From the IMG/VR virus record IMGVR_UViG_3300025652_000227, positions 1 to 35,682 of that record: a stretch of DNA of 35,682 nt; one strand, given 5' to 3'. Below, one piece after another: positions 15,138 through 21,996 of this stretch (position 1 is its first letter; every line of letters starts with the position of its first letter). Source of the DNA: a virus. The position numbers and the translations under genes were made by a program. The notes under the pieces are model-generated. The model did not search any database. It had not been told where the DNA came from and saw only the letters and a program-made list of their open reading frames with translations.

Positions 15138-15560
15138 ATGTATTATTTAGCATATGGAATGAACACTAACAGGGAGGCGATGTCGCATCGTTGCCCCAAG
15201 GCCAAACCAATGGGTGGGTTTTACTTACCTAATTACCGTTTGATCTTTCGTGGCGTGGCTGACTTTCGTGCTGATGCTGATGCTATCTTGCCAGTTGTAT
15301 TGTGGGAAATCACAGAGGACTGTCTTGGTGCGTTGGATATGTTGGAAGGCTATCCAGATTTTTATGATCGCAGGAAGATCAATAAAGAGTGGATCATTTA
15401 CGACATGAATGGCAACAAGAACTATTTGCATGTACCGTCTGGTGGTTACTACAACATGATCGAAGAGGGTTATAAATACTTCGGCCTTGATGATTATTAC
15501 CTACGTTCTGCAAAGCGTGACGCTGATCTTGTTGATGTAGGAGTTACGGCAAATGGATGA
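15138..15560 (+). CDS. Gamma-glutamylcyclotransferase-like (GGCT/AIG2 family) protein
   Basis: 140 residues. The N-terminal YLAYGMNTNREAM matches the family's Y-x-x-Y-G-S-N strand-loop (here YGMN instead of YGSN), followed by R18-C-P-x-A, GFYLPNYRLIFRGVADF and the catalytic-glutamate region DMLEGYPDFYDRR with E70 in the expected place. These enzymes cleave gamma-glutamyl or similar amide bonds by internal cyclisation, releasing 5-oxoproline. Phage versions were linked computationally with amidoligases (Iyer, Aravind and co-workers), and an amidoligase is encoded here at 10039-11223. The start is ATG 15138 with AAGGAAA. The substrate is unknown. Confidence 0.85.
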   Translation: MYYLAYGMNTNREAMSHRCPKAKPMGGFYLPNYRLIFRGVADFRADADAILPVVLWEITEDCLGALDMLEGYPDFYDRRKINKEWIIYDMNGNKNYLHVPSGGYYNMIEEGYKYFGLDDYYLRSAKRDADLVDVGVTANG

Positions 15561-15687
15561 AGATGAATTTATTGATTTGTTAAAGGAGTTCGTAAAGGAC
15601 AAGCCTGTTGAGTTTTATCAACACGCTGACTTAATGGATGATGGTCAAATTTGGATTAGCTTTGAATTGGAGAGTAAAGATGGATAA
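15553..15687 (+). CDS. Small acidic protein overlapping the cyclotransferase gene
   Basis: 44 residues starting MDEDEFIDLLKEFVKDKPVE and ending in a Glu/Ser-rich tail. The ATG lies 8 bp inside the end of the cyclotransferase gene and its end overlaps the next gene by 8 bp, so the three are translationally coupled. GTAGGAG lies about 10 bp upstream of the ATG. Strongly acidic; function unknown. Confidence 0.7.
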   Translation: MDEDEFIDLLKEFVKDKPVEFYQHADLMDDGQIWISFELESKDG

Positions 15688-15847
15688 ACTTATTGATGAG
15701 GTTTTGGATCAAATTAAAAAAGATGTTAAAAGTGGAGATATGACCGCAATTAAGGAATTAATTAAAAAACTTATTATCAATTCCCCTACACCGAGGTCTA
15801 GAAAATTTTCACAAGAACAAATGAAATCATTTTTATCGGAGGTATAA
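15680..15847 (+). CDS. Small helical hypothetical protein
   Basis: 55 residues starting MDKLIDEVLDQIKKDVKSGD. It is made of amphipathic helices with a central Lys-rich stretch. GGAGAG precedes the ATG at 15680. A longer frame from 15638 exists, but its first part overlaps the previous gene and lacks a ribosome binding site. The helical, basic pattern could be that of an antitoxin-like or host-binding peptide; no family is recognised. Confidence 0.7.
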   Translation: MDKLIDEVLDQIKKDVKSGDMTAIKELIKKLIINSPTPRSRKFSQEQMKSFLSEV

Positions 15848-15848
15848 A

Positions 15849-15971
15849 ATGAATAAACTTATTCGGCTTTTGGAGCAGATGGATGCTGACTTTGAAGATC
15901 GTTGGATTGCTGTAATTGCTATCTTAATGGTTATTGTTTGGATTTTAGGAGTTCACTTCGAATGGTTTTAG
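15849..15971 (+). CDS. Single-pass membrane micropeptide
   Basis: 40 residues starting MNKLIRLLEQMDADFEDRWI, then one clear transmembrane helix (about residues 20-36, IAVIAILMVIVWILGVH) and a short tail. A perfect GGAGG site lies 8 bp before the ATG, 1 bp after the previous stop. Small membrane proteins of this kind in phages include superinfection-exclusion and lysis-related peptides. The role is not determined here. Confidence 0.75.
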   Translation: MNKLIRLLEQMDADFEDRWIAVIAILMVIVWILGVHFEWF

Positions 15972-15997
15972 ATCCTGACATAACCCGAATAACTTGA

Positions 15998-16023
15998 CCC
16001 TCGCATTCGTGCGGGGGTTTTTT
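15998..16023 (+). terminator. Rho-independent terminator with UUCG loop
   Basis: 8-bp stem CCCTCGCA / TGCGGGGG (15998-16005 with 16010-16017, one T-G pair), TTCG tetraloop and TTTTTT after it. It ends the cyclotransferase operon 26 bp after the membrane micropeptide. Confidence 0.92.
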
Positions 16024-16159
16024 ATTTCCTACTGCTGTGTTGTAAGTTTCAGTTGTATTTTATAAGCCGAACAATTCATCGGGTTATTACTTACTGCTGT
16101 GTTATGTTTACCAGTGGTATAACCTACAGCAATATTTTGTGTGCTAGTGGTTTTTTTAC
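16024..16159. other. Non-coding gap with repeated TACTGCTGTGTT words
   Basis: The span 15972-16369 is gene-free. Besides the terminators and promoters, this part holds two copies of TACTGCTGTGTT (16030-16041 and 16092-16103, 62 bp apart) and one CCGAACAATT copy at 16067. No reading frame with a ribosome binding site is present. The repeats may be binding sites for control of the following promoter. Confidence 0.5.
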
Positions 16160-16189
16160 TTGACATCCCATATGTTCCCATGTTATAAT
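16160..16189 (+). promoter_or_regulatory. Strong promoter with tandem TCCCAT boxes, before a candidate small RNA
   Basis: TTGACA (16160-16165), an 18-bp spacer and a perfect TATAAT (16184-16189). Boxes TCCCATA (16166-16172) and TCCCATG (16176-16182) lie exactly 10 bp apart and fill the spacer. The closest downstream element is a terminator, not a gene. Confidence 0.85.
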
Positions 16190-16195
16190 TTAAAT

Positions 16196-16287
16196 ATAGT
16201 AAGTTAATCGCTTGTTACTTACTACCTCAAAATACTAGACTATACCCTCGATGCTTTTATTTCTGTTTTTGCATCGGGGGTTTTTTT
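16196..16287 (+). ncRNA. Candidate small RNA of about 90 nt between promoter and terminator
   Basis: A near-consensus promoter would start transcription about 7 bp after the TATAAT, at roughly 16196. A long terminator hairpin with a T7 tail ends at 16287. The segment between has no reading frame with a start and ribosome binding site. The span is therefore a discrete transcription unit of about 90 nt. It may be a regulatory small RNA or an attenuated leader of the following gene, which has its own promoter at 16310. Confidence 0.5.
16245..16287 (+). terminator. Rho-independent terminator of the candidate small RNA
   Basis: 10-bp stem CCCTCGATGC / GCATCGGGGG (16245-16254 with 16271-16280, one T-G pair), a 16-base loop rich in T, then TTTTTTT (16281-16287). 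Confidence 0.9.
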
Positions 16288-16309
16288 ATAAAAAAATTTA
16301 TATTTCCTC

Positions 16310-16338
16310 TTGACCTTTTAGATAAAATACTTTATACT
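16310..16338 (+). promoter_or_regulatory. Promoter of the second early operon
   Basis: TTGACC (16310-16315), a 17-bp spacer and TATACT (16333-16338). No CCCATA box is visible here. It is followed by AAGGAGGA and ATG 16370. Confidence 0.78.
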
Positions 16339-16369
16339 TTATAATATATCTAGTATAAGGAGGATTATC

Positions 16370-16807
16370 ATGGGATTAGATATGTATCTACGCGGTGAAA
16401 AGTTCGTTAGTAAATACGATCATTCGCAGCAAGCACCAGAAGGTGGTTCATTAGAGGTAAAGCGACCTGTTATTGATGGCTTTGAGGTTTCTGAGTACAT
16501 TCTTGACATGGGTTACTGGCGCAAGTTTACACCGTTGCACAAGTATATTGTGAAGGTGTTCGCAGGTGATGTTGATGATTGTCAACCTATTCATTTAACT
16601 AATTTGGATTGTAATCGTATTGCTCAAGCTTTGCGTGATGGTGGCTTACCTGACAATGAAGATTGTAACGGCTGTTTCTTCGGACATCCTGAGTGGTGGG
16701 ATGAAGACCGATTGAATGGTGAAGAACACGCAAAGGTTTTTGACAAAGCCGCTGAGTGGGTGGAATCCAATTCTTGGAACACTGTAACCTATCAGGCGAG
16801 TTGGTAA
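16370..16807 (+). CDS. Conserved phage protein of the MGLDMYL type
   Basis: 145 residues beginning MGLDMYLRGEKFVSKYDHSQ. Proteins with this MGLDMYL start are widespread in phages and annotated only as hypothetical. Other visible parts are a Trp/Lys region (LDMGYWRKFTPLHKYIVKVF) and a Cys/His/Trp cluster near the end (EDCNGCFFGHPEWWDEDR). AAGGAGGA precedes the ATG. It is the first gene of the second early operon. No enzymatic role is assigned. Confidence 0.8.
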   Translation: MGLDMYLRGEKFVSKYDHSQQAPEGGSLEVKRPVIDGFEVSEYILDMGYWRKFTPLHKYIVKVFAGDVDDCQPIHLTNLDCNRIAQALRDGGLPDNEDCNGCFFGHPEWWDEDRLNGEEHAKVFDKAAEWVESNSWNTVTYQASW

Positions 16808-16808
16808 T

Positions 16809-16973
16809 ATGAGATATGAAGTGCGAGTAGTGCTATCTGAAACGGTTGATGCTGACAGCCCAAAAGAAGCGCAACAGAAGTTTATGGATAACTTCGAGTA
16901 TGCTGACGTTAAACATGGAACGTGGCACGTTGAGCCTGACGATGTTGAATCAATGGAGGAACCATATGCCTAA
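16809..16973 (+). CDS. Small beta-alpha protein (paralogue of the next gene)
   Basis: 54 residues starting MRYEVRVVLSETVDADSPKE. A beta hairpin is followed by a V-x-A-x-S-x-x-E-A turn and a helix. The same layout occurs in the next gene and in the one at 19004, suggesting a small duplicated family. The ATG is directly after the previous stop (TAATATG), so translation is coupled. It overlaps the next gene by 8 bp. Confidence 0.65.
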   Translation: MRYEVRVVLSETVDADSPKEAQQKFMDNFEYADVKHGTWHVEPDDVESMEEPYA

Positions 16974-17151
16974 GTTTAAAGTAACTGCCACAATGGATGT
17001 GGGATATACCGCTATTATTGAAGCCGATAGCCAAGATGAAGCGTGGGAGATTGCAAAGGGTGACTGTGAAGCAGATTGGGAGCAAACTGATAACGGTCAC
17101 GATTGGACATTGGAAAACATTAGGGAGTTTAAAGATGTGGATTTGCAATAA
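16966..17151 (+). CDS. Small beta-alpha protein (paralogue of the previous gene)
   Basis: 61 residues starting MPKFKVTATMDVGYTAIIEA. Two strands are followed by EADSQDEAWEIAKG, the same strand-strand-helix pattern as the preceding gene, then an acidic Trp-rich tail. GGAGG lies 7 bp before ATG 16966. Small one-domain proteins of this kind are common in phage early regions and remain without function. Confidence 0.72.
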   Translation: MPKFKVTATMDVGYTAIIEADSQDEAWEIAKGDCEADWEQTDNGHDWTLENIREFKDVDLQ

Positions 17152-17299
17152 GTGTAACAAAGAGTGGGGGGTGGATGATTTTGCCCCCGACCTTTGCGAG
17201 TGTGGTGGAGAGGTCAAGTTCATTGAGCCTCAAGCCATGATTGAGATCAACCAAGTTCTGGACGAAGCGTTTCAGAAAGTATTTGGGGAGAAATGGTAA
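17135..17299 (+). CDS. Small zinc-ribbon protein
   Basis: 54 residues. The N-terminal MWICNKCNKEWGVDDF and LCECGGE form a zinc ribbon of the C4-x2-C7 and C21-x-C23 type. The remainder is helical and charged. It overlaps the previous gene by 17 bp, with GGGAG before the ATG. Small zinc ribbons bind nucleic acid or act as adaptors for polymerase. The spacing of the second pair (CxC) is unusual. Confidence 0.75.
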   Translation: MWICNKCNKEWGVDDFAPDLCECGGEVKFIEPQAMIEINQVLDEAFQKVFGEKW

Positions 17300-17577
17300 T
17301 GAAAGTTGCACCTAAAACCTTAAATAAATTCGCTTGGAGTATCTCTGGTCTTACTGAAGTAATTGGTCAATCTTTTGAAACGTCCAGTGATGAAGGTAGA
17401 ATTTTAAGTTGGGCAGATGAAGATGGCTATTGGCTTACTTTAATTTGCGATGATGACGGTAAAGTTCACGCGATGTTTTACGATAGTATGTGTGAAAAAA
17501 TGTATGTGGCTATTGGTTACTGCCGTTATCACAACATTAACTTTGAATTAAATTGGGAGGGTAACAATGAGCAATAA
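17299..17577 (+). CDS. Hypothetical protein
   Basis: 92 residues starting MKVAPKTLNKFAWSISGLTE. Mixed alpha/beta with several acidic turns (DEDGYWLTLICDDDGKVHAM). The ATG at 17299 was chosen over 17293 because GGGGAG (17285-17290) is 8 bp away and the start overlaps the previous stop as TAATG. It overlaps the next gene by 11 bp. No family is recognised. Confidence 0.72.
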   Translation: MKVAPKTLNKFAWSISGLTEVIGQSFETSSDEGRILSWADEDGYWLTLICDDDGKVHAMFYDSMCEKMYVAIGYCRYHNINFELNWEGNNEQ

Positions 17578-18454
17578 ATTCGTTGAGATCGTTACTGATG
17601 TAATGGACAATTTCAGAAGTACAATAGAGAGTCCCGAAGATTTAAACTTCGGGGTTCTTCAAAACTACCGTTATGCCTTAGAGGACATGAAGGAAGCGGA
17701 TATGTACTTTATTTCCGAAGACTTCAAAGAAGCTTTGGCAGCTTATCATAATGAGTTGGTTGAGGAAGAAGAGAATAGCAGGGAGGTTGTATTCTCTGAA
17801 GATTGCAGGCTACCGTCAAAGCTTTGCTTTATCTCTTTAGACACATTCGACACAAAGGATTTGGACACTGGAGAAGTTGTCAGGGCATTTGGCAGCGGTC
17901 ATATTGATGGCTTTCTTTGCCGACAGTCTGAGGATGGTTCAGTTGCTATTCGTTTGGTAGCCCGAAATTCAACTCCTACTCATATTGGCAGCTACGAATT
18001 AAAGCGTGGTGGGATTAGGTTCCCGACAGAGCTGCACGAAAGATTAGAGAACGATGAAAGCTTTCATGCGATGTATCTTGAAATGATTACTACAATTTCT
18101 GGTGCGTTTTCTTTGATCAATCAGCCCCGATTTGTGGACGTTTTGAAGTCGGGTAGTAGGCAGCAGCGCAAAAGAGCGCAGAAGCAACATGGCGTTGACG
18201 TAGAGCAATGGCATGAAATCAGTTGGAACATCAATGAGCCTATTGAGGGTGAAGTTGATGAACGTGGCAGATCTTTCCATATGCCACTGCACTACACCAG
18301 AGGCCACTGGCGCAAGGCAAAGCCCCATTGGGATGACGTTGTGTACCGAGAGGATGGCTTACCATACATCTGGATTGATGGTTTCTGGTCTGGGCATCCT
18401 GCGTATGGAATTAAAAAGGGCTATCATGCCCCAAAGCTAGGAAAGGCAGCATAA
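17567..18454 (+). CDS. Conserved hypothetical phage protein
   Basis: 295 residues starting MSNKFVEIVTDVMDNFRSTI. The N-terminal two thirds are alpha/beta with acidic helices. The region at about 195-210 is basic (SGSRQQRKRAQKQHG), and the C-terminus has a conserved-looking His/Trp/Gly pattern (PLHYTRGHWRKAKPHW, WIDGFWSGHPAYGIKKGYHA). I have the impression that C-terminal patterns like RGHWR...W...G...KG.H recur in phage genomes, but no function is known to me. GGGAGG precedes the ATG at 17567. Confidence 0.75.
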   Translation: MSNKFVEIVTDVMDNFRSTIESPEDLNFGVLQNYRYALEDMKEADMYFISEDFKEALAAYHNELVEEEENSREVVFSEDCRLPSKLCFISLDTFDTKDLDTGEVVRAFGSGHIDGFLCRQSEDGSVAIRLVARNSTPTHIGSYELKRGGIRFPTELHERLENDESFHAMYLEMITTISGAFSLINQPRFVDVLKSGSRQQRKRAQKQHGVDVEQWHEISWNINEPIEGEVDERGRSFHMPLHYTRGHWRKAKPHWDDVVYREDGLPYIWIDGFWSGHPAYGIKKGYHAPKLGKAA

Positions 18455-18802
18455 ATGGCTATTGAAGACGATACTATGTGTATGCACTACACACTCGAAA
18501 GGCTTAGTGACATCAAGACTGAGACTGATTTGAATAAGTTTAAGGACGAGATTAAGCACAATCTTGGTGTCAATGAGCAATGGCGCAGGGATAACCCTGC
18601 GTACCTTGATCTATTAGCTCAAGATGACTTTGATGTTCTGAGGGCTGTTAGAACGACTAAGGACAAATACATTCGTAGAGCCTTAGAGAAGTCAAAGAAC
18701 GTGAGTTCTGCTTCTAAATTATTAGGGTTGAAAAATTATCAAACCCTGCAAAACTGGATGAGAGAGTTAGGTATTGAAGATGATAATAACATTCGAAAAT
18801 AA
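18455..18802 (+). CDS. Fis-type helix-turn-helix protein
   Basis: 115 residues. The C-terminal 73-107 (YIRRALEKSKNVSSASKLLG and LKNYQTLQNWMRELGI) match the HTH_8 / Fis DNA-binding signature: two helices, then a recognition helix after LLGL. The N-terminal part is helical and acidic and may form the dimer. It starts immediately after the previous stop. As a DNA-binding protein in the early block it is one candidate regulator or origin-binding factor, since Fis-like proteins bend DNA at origins and promoters. Confidence 0.82.
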   Translation: MAIEDDTMCMHYTLERLSDIKTETDLNKFKDEIKHNLGVNEQWRRDNPAYLDLLAQDDFDVLRAVRTTKDKYIRRALEKSKNVSSASKLLGLKNYQTLQNWMRELGIEDDNNIRK

Positions 18803-19013
18803 GAAAGACAGGCCGAGCTTAAAAAAAGCTCAAGAGCTTGTCGGTGGTTTAGTCGAAATGGTTCACTTGCCACATAGACCAGAATTGCAAGTTCTTGTTA
18901 ACGAAGAGGGGCTTTTAAAAGATTTGCCCCTTAATGTGGCGGCATCAAAGCTATGTATGCAGCCTATCGTTGGGGACGTTGTGGTTTTAAAAGGAGAAGC
19001 CCAATGGGACTAA
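18780..19013 (+). CDS. DUF3846-like small phage protein
   Basis: 77 residues from ATG 18780 (a TTG start at 18774 is possible). The pattern AQELVGGLVEMVHLPHRPEL followed by VNEEGLLKDLPLNVAAS resembles DUF3846, a phage family typified by LVGG-x-(I/V)E, a conserved N-x-x-A turn and a short VGD-x-V-V strand. It overlaps the Fis-type gene by 23 bp. The function of the family is unknown. Confidence 0.75.
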   Translation: MIITFENKKDRPSLKKAQELVGGLVEMVHLPHRPELQVLVNEEGLLKDLPLNVAASKLCMQPIVGDVVVLKGEAQWD

Positions 19014-19237
19014 CAGATGATGAAGATTTTCACACGGTTCATGTGTACCCAAAGCCTGATCACTATCCTGAGAAGCGAGAGTTCTTTGTTGAGATAGAGG
19101 GCGTTGTTAGAAAGACTTATCCGATTAAAGCTGAGAGTTCTGCTAAAGCCAGTCAAATGGCTAAGAGCGAGTTTATTATTGAGTTCGGTGGAGATAAGGA
19201 CAAGATTTTGATTAACGATGTTTGGAAAAATAAATGA
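19004..19237 (+). CDS. Small beta-alpha protein
   Basis: 77 residues starting MGLTDDEDFHTVHVYPKPDH. The strands FFVEIEGVVRKTYPIKAESS followed by an Ala/Lys helix (AKASQMAKSEF) resemble the 16809 and 16966 genes. GGAG is 9 bp before ATG 19004, which overlaps the previous gene by 10 bp. The function is unknown. Confidence 0.7.
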   Translation: MGLTDDEDFHTVHVYPKPDHYPEKREFFVEIEGVVRKTYPIKAESSAKASQMAKSEFIIEFGGDKDKILINDVWKNK

Positions 19238-19464
19238 TTGAATACTTTACAGCGTTGGTTCTTTCTTACACATTGCATAACCATGAGATCGACACGATTG
19301 TTTGGTTCGAGAGTGAACAGCATTGCATGAAGGCCATGAGCAGCCGAACGTTTGATCATATGTATGATCATATGTACGAATTATATGGCAACGATATTTC
19401 TATGTGGTGCTTGCCTTCAGATGTTCAATCAAAATTAGTTAGGCCGCGAGTTCGGCCTAATTAA
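19234..19464 (+). CDS. Hypothetical protein, last gene of the early block
   Basis: 76 residues starting MIEYFTALVLSYTLHNHEID, with a hydrophobic N-terminus that could be a weak membrane or export segment, then a charged body with repeated DHMYDHMY. The start overlaps the previous stop (ATGA). It ends within a terminator hairpin that separates it from the convergent 102-residue gene. No family is recognised. Confidence 0.7.
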   Translation: MIEYFTALVLSYTLHNHEIDTIVWFESEQHCMKAMSSRTFDHMYDHMYELYGNDISMWCLPSDVQSKLVRPRVRPN

Positions 19465-19470
19465 TTATTT
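19434..19470. terminator. Probable bidirectional terminator between convergent genes
   Basis: Stem of about 13 bp (19434-19446 with 19453-19465; core TTAGGCCG / CGGCCTAA, one G-T pair), 6-base loop. T-rich sequence lies on both sides (ATTATTTT rightward, AATTTTGA leftward). It spans the stops of the genes at 19234 (+) and 19465 (-). Confidence 0.75.
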
Positions 19471-19773
19471 TGGCAGGTTGTATTTTTTTATAATATTCCG
19501 AACAAAAGTTTCGGTTGAAAACATTACTTCTGCAATTTTTGGTATTTTCATATTTCTGTTTAGAAAACTATTAACCATCTTTGCATTTTTAGATAGATTT
19601 TTAATCTCATCTTGTTTTTCGGCAAAAGTTTTTATTTTTACTTGCCCCCGAAGATTTGGTCTTTCTGATACGTCCAATCTATTTTGAACGCACCAGTTTT
19701 TGCTGTAGAGATCTTCATATCTTATTCTAGCCGCTTCGCTTTGGTATATCTTACCTTTTACTTGAGCCTTCAT
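19465..19773 (-). CDS. HTH-like protein downstream of the primase-helicase
   Basis: 102 residues. The C-terminal segment (NMKIPKIAEVMFSTETFVRN, then IIKKYNL) looks like a helix-turn-helix of the resolvase/MarR-like, sequence-specific kind; the N-terminal half is basic. It is coupled to the primase-helicase by a TAATG overlap and is the last gene of the replication operon. It may be an origin- or operator-binding protein. This is a motif-level call only. Confidence 0.65.
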   Translation of the reverse strand: MKAQVKGKIYQSEAARIRYEDLYSKNWCVQNRLDVSERPNLRGQVKIKTFAEKQDEIKNLSKNAKMVNSFLNRNMKIPKIAEVMFSTETFVRNIIKKYNLPK

Positions 19774-21965
19774 TACTCACCTCCATTTATGATTGCTTGT
19801 TCTGCTTGATATAGATCACCGCCCACAACACCGAGAAACCTTCTCGATCCTTGATTTGTTCTTTTATATTTACCAATTCTACCTGCTTGCAACAAAGCTG
19901 TAACAGCTTTTTTAATTGTAGTTCTGCCATCATCCCTCAAGTTTGCAGCGTTTATATTTGTATCTGGAGTTGAGGAAATAGTGTCAAAGATACTATCTTG
20001 TCCATCATGCGTCATATAAATACCCGCCTGCTCTTGCAGATCTATAAAATTAAACACATATTCTAATCTATTCCGAACAATTTCAGAACCAATGATGCTT
20101 CTAATATCCTCACTTCGATCTTCTAGCAGTCCATTGTTCGGGTTACGAATAAAATGTCTGATGTCCCGATTAGCAACACCGTTTGATTTTACGACTGCGC
20201 CATCAAAGACAGTGTTTCTTGTGTAACTAATTCCAAGATTTGTGCATCTTGTTCTAGCTACGCCCTCATCCACTTGCCAAACAGCAAATGCTGATCTAAC
20301 CCCATCGACAATAGCTGACGTACCCCGAATAAGATTACGAGCCTGTTCTGGCGTTGTAACAGGATCTTTATCCCTGATTTTAGCCATGTGGTGATTAACC
20401 ATAACTGTAGCGCCTGTTTCTGTAGCCATTTGAGCTAACAATCCCATAAAAGCAGCGCCTGCTGCAGGATCTGCATTTACATCTGCGTGTACAAATGATG
20501 CCATAGGATCAATAACAATCAATGCCAGATCCTCGATCTCCAACATTTCCTCGTAAATCTTTTCAAACTCTGGAGATGTGACGTAGGTATTGTCGGCCTT
20601 CATCATAATTGGAAACACTCCGCCTTCGTTTGGAAGGGGCACAACCAGCAAATCATGTCTATAACCCGAACGAGTGTTCATCTTATCCAGTCTGCTGACC
20701 CTGCGATGAAGCTCATCTCTGTCATCTTCTGCTGATAATATAATGGCTGACCCGTGATGAGAGACTAAACCCCCGAAAGAATTTTGCATAGCTTCGCCCG
20801 ATGCCACCTTCATAGCCAGATCTAATGTCATCATACCTTTACCGCTATCTCCAGCAGCCGCGAAAACACATGGAACTCCCAGCGGTATGGTATCTCCAAT
20901 TAGAAATTTTTGTTCGGGTGCAGCGCCAACGAATTGATTTTCAATAAGAAGGTTTCTATTTTTGAGAGATAATGTTCTCTTTACTTTATGATTTGGTGCG
21001 TTGAGAAACTTCGATATATCAAAAGCTTCTTCAATCGCATCAGCAGCGTCCCACTTTTTTGGCTTACCCTGTGGTGGCGTAAGCATCGTAACGGCTTTTG
21101 CCCCTGCGTTAACACCAAGCTCTTGCACTATTTTGGCTAATTTCTGACCCGCTTCATCGTTATCAGGCCATATAATAAGCTCTTTGCCGTGCAATGGAGA
21201 GAAATCAAACTTATCTTTTGTGCGCTGAGATAGCATCCCTGCGCCCCCGATAGTACAAGTTGCTGTATGCCCAAGCTTAATTAGTTCATCAGCACACTTT
21301 TCGCCCTCTACCCATATGACCCGATCTGCTTCTTTGATCTGCGGTAGGTTATATAACGGCCTAGTTTCTGGTAAACGTGGGAACTGACGAAACTCTTTTT
21401 TTGCGCTGCCGTCATTATCCCGAACAATTTCACCAGTTTGATCTCGTTCGATGTATTTCCTGACCGCAACGATAATTTCACCGTCTTCTGACAGGTATAA
21501 ATACTCTCCATCGTATGGCGTTGAGTAGTCGATAACCCGCTTTTGTTTAACTTGTTCGGGTTGTTGTTCCTGCTGCGGCTGGGCAAGTGCAGGATTTATT
21601 GGATTCATGGGTGGTTCTGTCTTTTGTTTTTCCAACCATGTGCCAAAATGTTCGGCTACATCTTTAATTTTCCAACCATATGCCGCCATCAGGATTTTAG
21701 TTATGCCCCCGATGCCATCACCTGTGTTAAAGTCCATGCCTCGCATGAACTCTGAGCTAGATGGATCTATATTTATCTTGAGAGATTGACCCGCTTCGCC
21801 ATTCAAAGACCCCAGATAAAACTCATTCCGAACAACTCTTCCGTTTGGATAAGCATTTTTTAAAGCCTCTATTTGCACATAAGACGGAACTTTATCCGTT
21901 ATCTCTGCGACTAAATCTCTCGGTTCACTACCATATCTTGTGTTGCCAATTACCCTTAATGACAT
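19773..21965 (-). CDS. Primase-helicase (TOPRIM plus RecA-like RepA/AAA_25 ATPase)
   Basis: 730 residues. The N-terminal 100 residues resemble the primase-associated domain preceding TOPRIM (a GSLNGEAGQSLKI-type strand-turn). The TOPRIM follows at about 210-310, with the conserved Glu in VEGEKCAD (219-226) and the acidic WPDNDEAG. A RecA-like ATPase follows: Walker A GDSGKG (372-377), Walker B around D486 (LIVIDP) and a VNHHMAK sensor-like motif. It makes primers and unwinds DNA at the fork. It is encoded in the leftward replication operon, downstream of the nuclease and helicase. The N-terminus has no cysteine pair, so a zinc-binding domain seems absent. Confidence 0.88.
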   Translation of the reverse strand: MSLRVIGNTRYGSEPRDLVAEITDKVPSYVQIEALKNAYPNGRVVRNEFYLGSLNGEAGQSLKINIDPSSSEFMRGMDFNTGDGIGGITKILMAAYGWKIKDVAEHFGTWLEKQKTEPPMNPINPALAQPQQEQQPEQVKQKRVIDYSTPYDGEYLYLSEDGEIIVAVRKYIERDQTGEIVRDNDGSAKKEFRQFPRLPETRPLYNLPQIKEADRVIWVEGEKCADELIKLGHTATCTIGGAGMLSQRTKDKFDFSPLHGKELIIWPDNDEAGQKLAKIVQELGVNAGAKAVTMLTPPQGKPKKWDAADAIEEAFDISKFLNAPNHKVKRTLSLKNRNLLIENQFVGAAPEQKFLIGDTIPLGVPCVFAAAGDSGKGMMTLDLAMKVASGEAMQNSFGGLVSHHGSAIILSAEDDRDELHRRVSRLDKMNTRSGYRHDLLVVPLPNEGGVFPIMMKADNTYVTSPEFEKIYEEMLEIEDLALIVIDPMASFVHADVNADPAAGAAFMGLLAQMATETGATVMVNHHMAKIRDKDPVTTPEQARNLIRGTSAIVDGVRSAFAVWQVDEGVARTRCTNLGISYTRNTVFDGAVVKSNGVANRDIRHFIRNPNNGLLEDRSEDIRSIIGSEIVRNRLEYVFNFIDLQEQAGIYMTHDGQDSIFDTISSTPDTNINAANLRDDGRTTIKKAVTALLQAGRIGKYKRTNQGSRRFLGVVGGDLYQAEQAIINGGE

Positions 21966-21996
21966 TATATTGTCCTTATATACATATTTACCTCTT

